A program made the translations under genes and the position numbers. A DNA stretch of 64,000 nt, taken from contig JAJLRJ010000002.1 in assembly GCA_024195265.1 (NCBI GenBank), forward strand, positions 22,709,736-22,773,735. The letters run 5' to 3'. The DNA comes from Dendrophyllia cribrosa (lineage: Eukaryota; Cnidaria; Anthozoa; Scleractinia; Dendrophylliidae). The notes below the pieces were generated by a model. It was not told where the DNA came from, did no database searches, and was given only the letters and a program-made list of their open reading frames with translations. Shown here one piece after another: positions 1-12,029 of the stretch (position 1 is its first letter; each line of letters opens with the position of its first letter).

Positions 1-249
1 TTGAAAGAACAGAACAGCCAACAGAAACTTTGGCTGGGAAAATTCACCGCCAATATAAAATGTAAACATAGTGTGTTAGAATGCATGTGTCTTGTGACAT
101 ATTTCTTGTAACTTTAGCTTGTGCTTTTATGAATGTTTCCACACATTTGAGCAGTACTGTAGGCACCACAAAATTCAAAGTTTTTATCTTAGCTTGGATA
201 CTTGTATTTTTAATTAAATACTGAACTTAACCTTTTAGAGACACTAACC
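1..249 (+). other. RBM39 upstream region / 5' leader
   Basis: A+T-rich sequence without an ORF. A pyrimidine-rich stretch ending in AG at 237-238, eleven bases before the RBM39 start codon, looks like a 3' splice site. The RBM39 5' UTR is therefore probably split, with its first exon further left or outside the window. No TATA box or CpG island could be identified by eye. Confidence 0.4.
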
Positions 250-3200
250 ATGACTGACGACTTTGATGTTGAGGCAATGCTTGAAGCTCCTTATAGGAAA
301 GAGGTGAGTTAAAGTACTTTGAAGTAGTAGCAGTGTGCATAAAGAAATTGTAGAGGGTCAGATAAGGTGTTAGCATTGTCGCCAAATTTCTTTTACTTTT
401 TATAAAAACAAGATTTCCAATACATTTGGAGCAAGCAGGAGGTCATTTCTTACTCGATTGCTTTCTACTGAACCGTAGGTTGCAATGAACTTGAAGATTT
501 CGCTACTCTGTTTTTATATGGCTGACAACCCCTGCAATCCTAAGATCAAGGCAATATAATATGCAGTGTATCTGTTAAGTGACTTTATTTGCCCACCAAA
601 ATATCTGACCCCAATATCTTATTTTCTGTTTTGTAGACTTGAAATTACAGCACAACTGGCCTTTATGAGGTAGTTACAGTCAACCACCTCGACTGATGAG
701 ACCTTAATTTTACAGCCCTGTAGTGGGGAAAATAGGACAAACTGTTAATGCCAAAGTAAAAACTACGACTTCGGAAAAAAAAATGCGGCAACGCTTTTGT
801 ATTCCATTCACAGACTCAAAAGTAAAAATGCGTACCATGTGACTTGTGGTTTGTCACTAAGATGATCACTCTGACCCTGACAGATACTTAATAATCATCA
901 TGACCACATTTTTTTCATTTTCTTTTAACTAGTCGGAGTTGTGTCAAACAATTTGATTAAATTCTACTTGATATGTATTTCTCTAATTAGACTTGAGTGC
1001 CTTCTCTCTAGCTTTTGAGATGTCCTTTAGAGGTGGGTATGTGGTACTAAGTTTTCGTTCAAGCATTTATAGTTGTTTACATCTCTTATCGACTTTATTA
1101 AAAATGCACATGTCAAGTACTATGAAGCTCTTTTGTCTACCCTCAGGAAAATAGACAAGTAAATTGTACAAACAACCCTATCTTAAAATAAAATTGGAAA
1201 GGCATTTCGTTCTCTTATTTCAAGTCACTGGGGATGGATAATCAATAGAGAGATATGTCTGGGTCTTTGAACAAATTGCACAAAATGCAGTCGACACAGA
1301 GTGTAATCCCATCAATCCAAAGATGTGCATTAATGTCTTTGTCCACATCCATGTTGCAGACCCCACCTGCTCAAGCAAATGGAAACAAGAATGAGTCAAA
1401 GAGGCAAAGTGATGGAGAAGATAGAAGAAAACGGTAAGAATAGGAAAAGGACCTACATGTAGCAGATGCCAGCATACATTGGTTGTACTTTTTCTTAACT
1501 CTTGTTACATTTTAATTTGTATTTAAGAACCCTCTGTATTACCTCGTTTGAACTGTAACTAAACAACATAGAACCGGAGACCAAAAAGCAACTTCAGGAG
1601 AATATTGTTTCTAATGTATATTAGAAAACAATCAACAAGTAGTTCAAAGAGACTGAATTAAGCAATATTGGGTTATAGAGAAGAGACCAATTCATCACAT
1701 CAGAGGTTTCGTGTTCTTTACCCAAGTAAAGAAACTTTTTACATTATCTCCTGAAAGAATAAAACCCATGTGAAATCTGAGCGAATATTTCTGTTTTCGC
1801 CCTAGGTAGGAATTTTAGGTTTTCCAAGGCATTATAACAGCGGATGATCACTGGACTGCAAGATGTCTGGTTTTTGATGTAACAGGTTGAAGTAAAGGCA
1901 CTAGGGGAGGGATTGGGTTTTACTTACTTCAGTACCAGCATAAGTTGTAGCTACAGTAGTATCAAACATCAGAAATGTATTCATGGCGGTCACTGAGGGG
2001 AGGAGAGTCCCGAGAACTGTTACTGACACCCTCTTCTGTTTCCAGCTGCTTTCTGCATACAGTTTTATCCAGTCGTGGACAATCTGATCTACTAAGTGTC
2101 TTTAGAGTTATAGTAGTTATCCTTCCACACACAAGAAAACAAGACAGTTATAATCAAATTATTAATCATACAGTGTGAATATTGGTTTGACCCTCCAAGT
2201 CATTTTGCGGTCTTAAAGAAAATTATTGCATTGCATTTTTTGTTACTGGCAATCATCTTTGCTTCAAGAACTCATAGGACCTTTCATAACTTGGCTCAGA
2301 CACAGTGTATGCTTTGTTTGCTGCACCTTATTAGCTTCTACTAGCTAAAATTTGCTTTCTAGCTACAGATGTGCCATAACATATTTTCTCTCATTTTAAA
2401 CAGTTCTTTGCATCTGAACATGATCCACTAAAGCAAATGAAGGTATTGTATTTCACTACAACATCAGTGTTACCTTGCGGATTCTTGGCTGCCAGAACTG
2501 AAGAGTGACTAACTTTACAAGCTCAAAATTGAATGTTCTACTTGATGTAGATCCAGACCAGTTAGAAAAAAGATCTATAGAACTCTCTAAATGATGGATA
2601 TAAAAATATCCACTGGTGGGTGTGGTTTTGTGGGTGGATATAAAACCCCATGTCTGTTGTGTATAATTGATCATATTTTCACCCATCTGACAGTTCTTGG
2701 TCTTTTCTTTTGACAGAAGTCAACGAAATCGCAGTCGCAGTAGGAGTCCTGACAGGTAAGGAATAGTTACTTTCATTGTTGCCTTGGCCTTCAACAGTTA
2801 CAGTGAAGGAGTGATGATAGGCAGTGTTGCATGTATGTGAAGGGTTAAAATCTTAACCCTTAAGCTCTTTTGATGGAAACAAACAAAAAGTTCCTAACTT
2901 TTTCAGTTGAATCTTTCAAAGTTAGGTCACTGGCTGGGCAGTAATTCTCTGGGCTACTTTGATTGATTGATATTTTCCACACCAGCAATATTTATCACAG
3001 GAATTGTTTTCTTTCCTTATTACAGAAGCCGCCGACGTCGTAGCGGAAGCCGTAGCCGTGACAGGTAAGGCATAGTGCATTGTTTTGGTTTTCAAGTTTA
3101 AAGGATTTGTTCTCAGAGCAATAATGTTTGTAATACTTAAAGGGAACCTCCATTGTTAGAACAAATTGATGTTAAGTAACGCTCCACATAAGAACTGCAG

Positions 3201-6200
3201 TAGACTTCATTGTTCCGTGGCATTGGCTCTTTCTCACATAGAATGTCTTTGATTTCAAGAATAGGGGAGGAGCTTATGGTTTATAATTATATTTCAGTGT
3301 TAAAATAAAAAATATCCATTTGCATCACATAAATTTCAGGAAATGTTCGTGCTTAACCAATCAGAATAGCAGAAGACAATAGCTAATGATTTTGCTTCTT
3401 TGATGAAGTTCCCCAAATACAATTTCTTTAAAAATTTGCATGTTTTGCGATTGGGTCTTAAATTACATGAAACATTTAAAAAATCAAACAAAATGCACCT
3501 TGACACCTAACTTTTTAGCGGTCTTTGAGTCTAGGCCAATGAGATCACTAGTTGTAACAATGAAAAAAGTTGACATTCCATTGGCATTGCCTTTAGCACT
3601 TTCCTTCTTATGCGGATCATAAAAAGAACAGGTGCAAATAAAATTTTAGTGTACAAATAAAATGGATATAAATATCGCCTATTTTCGCTTTTAAAATGGC
3701 GGCGTGCGGGAAATTTGAAAGCGAAAATAGGCGATATTCGTATCCATTTTTTGTACACTAAAATTATATTTGCACCTGTTTTTAAAAATTTTTTAATTTA
3801 GACTTTATTTCCAACAATTTAACGTCAATTTGTTATAACAATGAAGGTTCCCTTTAATAGTTTGAAGTGTTTGATTCTACATTTGCTGTAGTGTATTGAT
3901 GTTTTGTTAGAGGTCTGATATGCATTGCACATCATTTTTTTTTTCAGAAGACGACGGAGCGGCTCAAGAAGTCATGACAAGTAAGGAATTTCCACCTATT
4001 AATATATATATATGTATATATATTTTAATGAGGAAGCCAGCATCACCAAGTTTAGTGTATTATTAGCTTATTGCTTTGCAAGTATGTGGAAAGTATACTA
4101 ACTAATAAAACCATTACAGCGTATATGACAGTGATTTTTTATTTGCTTGATCGAATCTACATGATGTTCTGATAAGAAAATGGAAAAAAATTTCTATCGA
4201 TTTTTCTTCTCTGCGTTGTAGCCGTCTAAAAACGTGAAATTTCACTTCCGGTGTGTTACAAAACTGCGCAAGAAGAAGGACTGGAAATAGTCGGCTGTGA
4301 CGTCAATACAGGAATGCCAGTGTTGAGGTTTCTCAGTTCCTCACATGTTTTGATGCGCCCTGAGGAAGAAACATGGTTCTATTAAGGTGTGTTGTCTATG
4401 GTTGTGGCAACATGCACCAAAAAAAAACGGAGGAACTGAGAAATCGCGACACTGGCATTCTTGTATTGACATCACAGCAGACTATTTCCAGTCTTTCTTC
4501 TTGCGCGGTTTTGTAACACACCGGAAGTGAAATTTCACGTTTTTAGACGGCCAAAACGCGGAGAAGGAAAATCGACATCGAACAATTTTTTTCCATTTTC
4601 TTATCAGAACTTCATGTAGATTCGATCAAGCAAATAAAAAAAATCACTGTCATATATACTTTAAATAAGTAGGTGGTAATCAAAAGGCTTGAAGGGGCCC
4701 TTGCCATCTCTTTTTCTTTTGCATGTTTTCATCTGTTTCAACAACATCTTTCTGTGCCAATGTATTCTATAAATGATCACTTGTACCCAAAATCAATATC
4801 AAAAATCAATTGTTGTCTTATTTGATGTTAGAAACTTTCTCCATATTCTCTCTCTCCACCAAGGGGGAAAAATGGGTACCGGTGACAAAGTGCTGGGGGT
4901 AACCCTGTGATGGTCTAGCAGCCCATCCAGGGGAGTAGCAATACTCCTACATGTTGTTCCTACATGCTACAGAAACTGGGTTAAGCTCCAACTGTTTGGG
5001 TACCTGTGGCTTGTGTATGATGTAACCTTATATTAATTTTGACGTCATCGGTTTCCAGGAGGCGCAGGCGTCGCAGCAGCAGTGGTAGTAAAAGCCGTTC
5101 AAGAAGCCCTGATGTCAGAAGACGTAAAAGGTTTGTAACTGATGATTAGTTATTTTGTTGTATTTCTCTGTTTGAGGGTAGTGAATCAGTTATCATCAGT
5201 ACTAAGGCAATACGTATGGATAGCATTAAATATGAAATCAAATCTAATCAGTTAAATATGTTTGTGCTTGTTTTTTAGCAATGATCACAGGGGATCTAGA
5301 CGCGAAAGACAAAAAACTGCAAGTCGTAGCCCAAGTCCAGCTAGACAAAAAAGGGGAGATGAGTTTGAAGGAAATGATGGAAATAGAAGCCCTCTTGAGC
5401 AACGCCTAGAAAGGTAACTTTGGAGACAATGTGATGATAATGATAAGTGTAAAAATAGAATTGCTTGAACTGTTTGGCTGTATTGTTTTATTGATCTTTT
5501 CACTTACTTCTGCAGAAGAGAACTCAAGCCTGCAGAGGATATAACACCAGAAGAAAGAGATGCTAGAACTGCCTTTTGTATGCAGCTGGCAAGAAACATC
5601 AGACCCAGAGATTTAGAGGAGTTCTTTTCAAAAGTGGGACAGGTAAGTCATAGTCTCATCAGGTTAACTTTGCAATGCATTTTCCATTTTCAGTCTATCA
5701 CTTATTGTCTTTCAGGTTGCTGATGTGCGAATTATATCAGATCGCAACTCCAGACGATCCAAAGGAATTGCCTATGTTGAGTTCACAGACAGATCTGCCG
5801 TGCCCTTGGTGAGTTTAATTAAAGTAATCAGATTACCAGAAACTTCACTCTTTGTTGCTGCCGGTAGGCAGTTTACTAATCGTGTAGAATTGAGAATTTT
5901 TCTCTGTCTCGGTTTTCCAAAAGTAACAATGAATTGTTTGAGAACCAATCAAGAGTGGAAGAAGATCTTCTACGAAACCGTTATGACAAGCCAACTCCAG
6001 CATGCATCGATGCATGACTTTTGTGGTTTATGTTTTTGTAAATTTGTTTTTGTTTCGATGAGGATGTAATTCAGTTTTAAAAAATTCAGTCTTATCGTTT
6101 TCACTTGGCACACTTAAAGAACGAGAAATGCACACAATGTTTTTGTTTTGTTGAAGAGAGTTGGTATGTAAATTATGTTGACTGCCGGGACTGTGGTAGC

Positions 6201-9200
6201 AGTTTTGATTTATGCCGTTGAAAACAATTTAGCAATCTAGCCTAATTTGTTATTGCCACAGACAAACCAAATATTGTTATAGTTTTTTTGGTCGCTTGAG
6301 AGAAAGCAATTAAAATTGCTGGACTTGATTTAAAACAGATGAAAACTAAGGTAGCTAAAATTGTTTGCGTACGTGACCTTGAGATCGCTTGCGCATTACT
6401 AAAAGCAGGCACAACCATCAGTGGTCAGTATAGCATTGAAAGCACACTACTTCCGTAGAAGCAAGGATAAACTGACAACGTTTGGGTTGATTTCACAGCA
6501 ATCGGCATCTAGGTTGTACTAGAGAAGAACCTTTGTCCATGCTCAACTTATTAACGCACATACTGAGGCACATGATTCCAGAATCGGGAAAATAACCGAC
6601 ACGAAATCAAGACAAATAGATTATTTACATGTGGGAAAATGAGTGTACAGAGTGTACAGAGTGTACAGCACGGCAGAACTGAAGGATTTTGCCTAATTCC
6701 ACGGTGACGGCAATGTGGCAGCACTTCACTTCCAATATGGAACTACTAGTTTAATTATTTTTTATATCCTTATTAACAAACATTCACAACACATTAACAA
6801 TGCACTCACTAATAATATTGCACACAGAAACCCTCCAAGCTATTAAACAGTTTACTATGGGTTTTTTCTTGGAGGTGCGGCGCCACCCAACTCTGCCCTG
6901 ATGCTGCCACTGCCAGTTGGTCTACAACTGCTTATTTGGCATACCCCTTATTTGCAGCTAACTTCCAAATCTAGAGGTTGTTCCCCTATCTGCCACCTGG
7001 GGAACGGCCCGATTGGGGATGGTTGCCCCCTTTTGTGGGCGTCGTCATTAACTATGTTAAATACATTAAACTTCATTTAATAATGTGTACTTGTCTATCA
7101 AAGTGTATCACGGGCGCACTTTTTAAGACTTTCTCAGACTAAAATTTTCGAACTTGTGACTAAATGTTAGGAATTACTCGCAAATTGCGATTGAGTTTTT
7201 TTTTTTAATTTTGAGCCCTGCAGTTTCTGGTCTAATGTTCTCAAAGTACAAACAGTTCTGACAGTTATGTATTTATTTCTTGTTTGTAGGCTATAAACCT
7301 GTCTGGTCAAAAACTCTTGGGTGCTCCTATCATGGTAATGCCTACCCAAGCAGAAAAGAATAGGGCAGCTGCTGAGGCTGAAAAGTTAAAGCAACCACCT
7401 GGGCCAACAAGGCTGTATGTTGGTTCACTGCATTTTAACATCACTGAGCAAATGATCAAAGCCATATTTGAGCCCTTTGGAGTTGTAGAAAGTGTACAAT
7501 TGATTTATGACTCGGAAACAAGTAGATCAAAGGGATATGGCTTTCTCCAGTTCAAAGATGCAGATGCTGCTAGGCAAGCTATGGATCAGATGAACGGTTT
7601 TGAACTTGCAGGGAGGCCCATGAAAGTTGGCCCTGTGACTGAAAGAGGAGACTCATCTTCATATTCATTCTTAGATGATGAAGAGTATGAAAAGGGTGGT
7701 GTGGAATTGAATTCCACAGCCAGAGCTGCTCTTATGGCTAAGCTGTCTCAGGGACATTCAGCTGGTATGTATTGATGATATGGTGATGCCAGTTTTAAAT
7801 TCTGAAGAGGAGGAACTATCTTGGAATTTATTCAATTCAACATCTGTGGTATAGAATGTCACCATTTCCATCTATTGGGGGTTGGGGTAAGGAGGGGGGG
7901 GGGGGGGGGGGGGGGTCGTCTTAAAGCAGTGGGCCATACAATTTAAGATTTCATTTTGTTTGTCCAGATGACCTATCCATCCATAAGTTGTAGCTTAAAA
8001 GAATTCAATTGACAAGCAAGGCAAGAGAGTAAAAGTAATTCTTTACAATCCCTCAATCTGTGGATAAAAGAAAAGAAAGAATTTATCACCTCCTTTTTTC
8101 CCCTGCTAGATGTGCCCTTTGGCAGGTTTTGCCCTTATAAGTAAAATCACTAAACAGAGTAATTGAACACAGCCTGTATTATACCACAATGTGTGTAAAT
8201 TTAGAGCTCGTGGTTATGGATTGTATTGAATGAATATGTAATTTACATGTATGGTACAATGTTTTATTTTTGTAGGACTGTCTGTACCAGGGGTGCAAGC
8301 ACCAGCGGTTGGTGTACAGCAAGCTATGACTGCACCAGTTGCAATTCCTCTTCCTACACCTTGTATTATGCTGTTAAATATGTTTGATCCAACTAAGTAA
8401 GTAATCGCTCCTTCTCTCTTATTTAAATTTTGGTTTTGTTTTCAAAACATTTTAAAGCATTCTTAACCCATTTGCTCCCAAGCCGCTGTAGCCATCCACA
8501 ATTATTACTCGCATATACATGTATGCTAGTCCCCCTTCTCTACCCAAAAAGGGAGTCCTGTGGCACATGTGTTAAGTAGTTTTTAGGGGAGGCCACACTT
8601 AAAGAAATGAATGAATTGAAGGAACTGAAAATAGGATGCAAGGGAATGGGTTGAACATTAATCAAAGCCCGAAAATTGGCTTTGTAATCGTCATTTCAGA
8701 AACTAAACCAAGACTACAATTTTTTCCACATTTTTTGCATCATTTGTAAGTATACGAGTAACATCCCAGGTGACCTTTCCATAAGTACATTGTAATGACA
8801 GTGACTTACAGTATGGTTTTGCTGTACATGGATAATTTTGTGGTCCACTTTAAATTACTGTTGTACAGGTGGCATAATTTGATTTGTCGTGCCTCTGGAA
8901 CTAAGCTGCGCAAATTCAAGCAAAAAATATATTTATATATATATACTTGAAGGTGTCCTGTAGTTGCTTGGCAACAGCGCGCGCAACAAAGCTTGAATGA
9001 TGTCAGACAAACTAAAGAGGATGCTGGGAACGTCTCTGGTACTACGTCATGTAAGCAAAAAGAGAAGCATGGTAAACAAAGATGGCGGACAGTAAACAGT
9101 ATGTGAACCATCGGAAGGACCTTTTACCAATGTTTTTGGTTTCAAAAAAGACGAAGTGGAATAGCAAAAAGCCCCATATGCAAATCAAGACGCCACCAGA

Positions 9201-11319
9201 GTTTTGACCCGCAGGCACCCTTCCCCCAGTTTCGAGAGGTTCTGGGAGACACGTATTTCTAGTATATATGTATAGCTGTCTGTGCTGGTTCTTGCATGCT
9301 TACGAGTTGTAAAAATTCTCTCTTTCAAAAGGGAAAAAGATGCTGACTGGGATGCCGATATCCAAGATGATGTATTAGAAGAATGCACCAAATATGGCCA
9401 TGTTTATCACATTCACGTTGACAAGTCCTCTAACCAGGTCAGTGCTAAAACAAGTGCAATACTTTTTTCTACTTAGATTCGGCCCTTAAATGTAGCCAAT
9501 CAAAAGCTTCAACTACTCTCCTGTCATTAAAATAAATAAATAAATAAATAAATAAATAAATACATGTAACAATTTTTAAAGAGGGTGGCACCAAGCCTTC
9601 TCTAGGTTAATTAGGATGGCCCTCTAAAAATTCCTGGTCGATTTGGAATATCTTAAACTTTATCACAGTTCCTCCACATGGGTTTGTAAATAGACACTGC
9701 TGGCAAACATAAGAATTAGGTTAACCCTTCAGTGCACTAGCATCCCATCCAGGGGAAAGCAGCAGTACTCATAGAAAGAGGATTAAAGTGGCCTGTGGTT
9801 CATTTGCAACTTAAGAAATAGCTACAGTTCTGCATGTTTGATTAAATTTGAATTGTGGTATTTTTTCTTTGTGGCTTATGTCTCTGAGTGACCACTTTTG
9901 TAAGCAACCATCTCGATAAAATATTAGAGTAGTTTTCAATTGAGTGTTGTAAAACCAAAACCAAAGTAAGTACTCTGACCAATCACAACAGACGGAGACA
10001 ATCCAATAAACTGATCAGAGCTCGAAGCAATTACGTGTCGGCAGCGCCAAGCGTGGGAAAACGCGTGCGAGCAAGTCACGATTGGTTTTGGTTTTACTTC
10101 TGATTGGTCGAGAAGGTGGCGAGATATTTTTAGCCAATCACCGCAATAATACTATCCACTCAAACAAAATTCGTAGAATGAACGATTTACATCTCCCCCG
10201 AGTACGTACTGATTGGGGTAAACAGACTTTTATTTTTCAAGCTGCTAATGACTGGAACAATTAAGATAATGAAATGAAAGAGACATCTGCGTTATTGCTT
10301 TTTAAAGCCAAACTTAAGGGACTTTTGAAATAATTTTAAATGAAATAGGTTTTACTCTTTTTCCTTTTTGATATTGTCTTTTTAACATTTTTAATGATGT
10401 TTTTTAGCTTGGATTTGTATATTTTTATATAGGTTAAAATTTATTATTTGCAGGGCCCCACTGAATACCGCCAAGGCGAGTGGGCTCCCTGGTTAAATAT
10501 TATTATTATTATAATCACAAAGCGCAGCAATGCAAAACCATTAGCAATTGTGTAATTACTTTTGACACAATTGAAAACTGCTCTATTTGAATCTGTTGTC
10601 AATCTTGAGTTATACAGTATTTAAAAACTCCATGTGACTGTCTTTTTATCCTAAGGGTGGTCACTTTTAAGAAGTTGAGCTGTTTAACACAAATCACCTT
10701 TCCGACAACTGGTATCAAATGAAAGAATAATTTGTAAACTATTGCCTCTTTACTTTGTAGGGAGCTGTGTATGTGAAGTGTAGCAATGCTGAAGTTGCTG
10801 CAAGTGCCTCGAAAGCCCTCCATGGAAGGTGGTTTGCTGGTAGGTGTAATTAATAGCCAATAGTTTATTTACAATAAACATATGCTGTCCAAAAGCTGAA
10901 TTGAGTATTTATCTGACTATTAATGAATCCTTATATTTTGCCACTAATTCGTCTGTTCGTAAGCCTGAGCTCTCTGTAGTTATTCAAGCGATCATCCTTA
11001 TCACTTACAATGGAACTAAATTGAGTCTTACTAACATTTTTGTGGTGGAAAACTAGTGGAACAGTGTTCACACTCTCTAATGCCTCATGATAGTGTAAAC
11101 CTGGTCAAATAATTGACAACACCCTCTTGTGTACAATCTTTTCCTCCCCTTTCCTCTTACAGGATCTAAAGCTGTGAACTAATTATATTAATGCACTATT
11201 TTTCCCTTTCTTTTATAGGAAAACAAATCCTTGCCAGAGCGGTTCCTCTCGCAAACTACCACTCTATGTTCCCTCAGGCAATGTCAATGATAAAGCCATT
11301 GCAGCCATCCACGTTTTGA
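250..11319 (+). CDS. RBM39: RNA-binding protein 39 (splicing coactivator), 14 coding exons
   Basis: Nuclear RNA-binding splicing factor of the CAPER/RBM39 family. Coding exons: 250-303, 1360-1433, 2717-2755, 3026-3064, 3948-3980, 5059-5130, 5279-5413, 5516-5642, 5716-5808, 7290-7764, 8276-8396, 9332-9437, 10761-10839, 11219-11319. All junctions are GT-AG and in phase, giving 515 aa (human about 530). The start is the ATG of MTDDFDVEAMLEAPY, the conserved family N-terminus. Residues 43-149 form an Arg/Ser-rich domain. RRM1 is about 167-240 (RNP2 AFCMQL, RNP1 SKGIAYVEF), RRM2 about 262-336 (RNP1 SKGYGFLQF), and the C-terminal U2AF-homology motif about 412-505, with its R-x-F signature as RWF at 479-481. 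Five successive RS exons are all class 2-2, so any one could be skipped without a frameshift. The residue matching human Gly268 is Ala280. No AATAAA was seen soon after the stop. Confidence 0.96.
3137..3857. mobile_element. TTAA-flanked non-autonomous inverted-repeat element in RBM39 intron 4
   Basis: TTAA occurs at 3137-3140 and 3854-3857. Inside, the two ends are inverted copies beginning AGGGAACCTYCATTGTTA, matching over about 35 bp. The TTAA target duplication is the hallmark of piggyBac-type transposition. No transposase ORF is present, so it would depend on an enzyme supplied elsewhere. A second fold-back lies inside it at 3627-3781. Confidence 0.7.
3627..3781. repeat. Fold-back nested in the TTAA element
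   Basis: The arm from 3627 (starting ACAGGTGCAAATA) is repeated inverted up to 3781 (ending TTTGCACCTGT), about 60 bp per arm with a short loop containing GGCGGCGTGCGGG. It would form a stable hairpin in the intron RNA. Confidence 0.7.
4121..4657. repeat. Long fold-back element in RBM39 intron 5
   Basis: The left arm starts near 4123 (TATATGACAGTGATTTTT) and runs to about 4345. The right arm from about 4425 to 4657 is its inverted copy with scattered mismatches. Both arms carry ACTTCCGGTGTGTTACAAAAC or its inverted equivalent. It is a MITE-like palindrome without coding capacity, which would give an intronic hairpin of more than 200 bp. Confidence 0.75.
4845..5030 (+). repeat. SINE-body fragment
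   Basis: The stretch with ATGGGTACCGGTGACAAAG, TCTAGCAGCCCATCCAGGGG and CTGGGTTAAGCTCC matches, in opposite orientation, the SINE at 37130-37390. The tRNA-like head is missing here. A smaller piece with AGCATCCCATCCAGGGG sits at 9730-9765. Confidence 0.55.
5809..7289. other. RBM39 intron 9, no gene seen
   Basis: The longest RBM39 intron splits RRM1. The exon 9 frame stays open for 87 codons beyond the donor, so retention would give a truncated RRM1 with a foreign tail. A 10-bp motif, GAGTGTACA, is repeated three times near 6640-6668. No other gene or clear mobile element was recognised. Confidence 0.4.
7895..7916. repeat. Poly-G tract in RBM39 intron 10
   Basis: A run of more than 20 G follows GGGGTAAGG. 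Its length is likely to vary between individuals and to be unreliable in assembly. Confidence 0.8.
8890..9262 (+). mobile_element. Short Helitron-like element in RBM39 intron 11
   Basis: Shares its body with 59103-61148: AAAAATATATTTATAT, then GGTGTCC, GTTGC and TGGCAACA, and the terminus GAGACACGTATTTCTAG followed by T. An end in CTAG before T, with a small hairpin just upstream, fits the Helitron 3' rule (CTRR then T). The left end is not clear in this copy. There is no coding capacity. Confidence 0.45.
9530..9562. repeat. (AAAT)n microsatellite
   Basis: About eight tandem AAAT units in RBM39 intron 12. Confidence 0.9.
9926..10584. mobile_element. MITE with AGAGTAGTTTTCAATTG ends, split by a LINE
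   Basis: The ends AGAGTAGTTTTCAATTG (9926) and CAATTGAAAACTGCTCT (to 10584) are inverted. The body, with CTCTGACCAATCACAACAGAC and GGGAAAACGCGTG, recurs at 34597-34806, which lacks the central 370 bp and shows what the uninterrupted element looked like. It is non-autonomous and lies in RBM39 intron 12. Confidence 0.7.
10142..10512 (+). mobile_element. 5'-truncated LINE tail nested in the MITE
   Basis: Starts inside an ORF reading NNTIHSNKIRRMNDLHLPRV then RTDWGKQTFIFQAANDWNN, which is typical of the C-terminal end of CR1/L2-like reverse-transcriptase proteins. About 240 bp of untranslated tail follow (GGGCCCCACTGAATACCGCC, then GTGGGCTCCCTGG) and an (ATT)n end. AATCAC flanks both sides (10136-10141 and 10513-10518), a plausible target-site duplication. 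It is a dead-on-arrival copy. Confidence 0.75.
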
Positions 11320-11880
11320 ACGTTGTCCGTGGCTAACAGACCCATGCAGGCGTTAGTTAGATTCAAGCTATTATGTTTCTTCTGCCGTTTGTAAATATCT
11401 GTAAAGCAGAAGAAACACTTGTCCAAATGTCATTTCTTCATAAGCAACGTCTTATAAAAACAGGCAGGGAACAAGTACCCTTTCTCATTATCAAAAATTT
11501 ACTGACACGAGGATTTGGCAAGTTTGTTGCTGTTGAAATTCTGTTGTGGTGACTCTCAGAGTTATCAAGATCGTCGCATTATATCTGATTGGATGTGAAA
11601 ATCGGAAACACTTGGGTGCGCTTGAGTTACATTTATATGTGAAACAGCACTTGTTCCTCGCGACTGTGATGAAGGTCGTACAGAATCATTTTTCATTAAT
11701 AATTGCTTTAATAGCAGCTCTAACAATCAGTTCTAAGTGATATTTGTTTACAAGAGAAATTGTAGTTGTAACAACTGCAACTATTTTGTAAGGAACAGTA
11801 AGTAAATGAAATTATTGAAAGAACGAACAACAAGTTTGCTTTTTTGTTTTTATATTTTCTGGGTCACCTACCGAAAAATA
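11320..11880 (+). other. RBM39 3' UTR and downstream sequence
   Basis: Noncoding sequence after the RBM39 stop. No canonical AATAAA could be found in the first 500 bases, so the cleavage site is unknown. Confidence 0.45.
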
Positions 11881-11908
11881 ACCTAACAGTATTCATGTCG
11901 CAATGTAG

Positions 11909-12024
11909 CTAGCCTGCGCGCAGACGTATCCGATTTCCTTGCTCCCCACGGAAATCGGATACGTCTCTGCGCGCAAGCTATTCCGCGGGGAGCAAGGAAA
12001 TCGGATACTTCCGCGCGCAGGCTA
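11909..12024. repeat. Fold-back with AGCCTGCGCGCAGACGTATC ends
   Basis: A left arm containing TAGCCTGCGCGCAGACG, an internal copy and a right arm ending CGCGCGCAGGCTA form a short palindrome. The same family, with related ends, is at 38747-38832. No coding potential. Confidence 0.7.
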
Positions 12025-12029
12025 TGGTT

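Noticed and set aside
2402..2442. Extra RBM39 exon between exons 2 and 3
   Set aside because: It has AG and GT borders, but joining it to exon 2 gives a stop codon, and the flanking exons already fit in phase.
5725..6069. Separate 114-residue protein
   Set aside because: It is RBM39 exon 9 read on into intron 9. A good donor (GGTGAGT) ends the exon at 5808.
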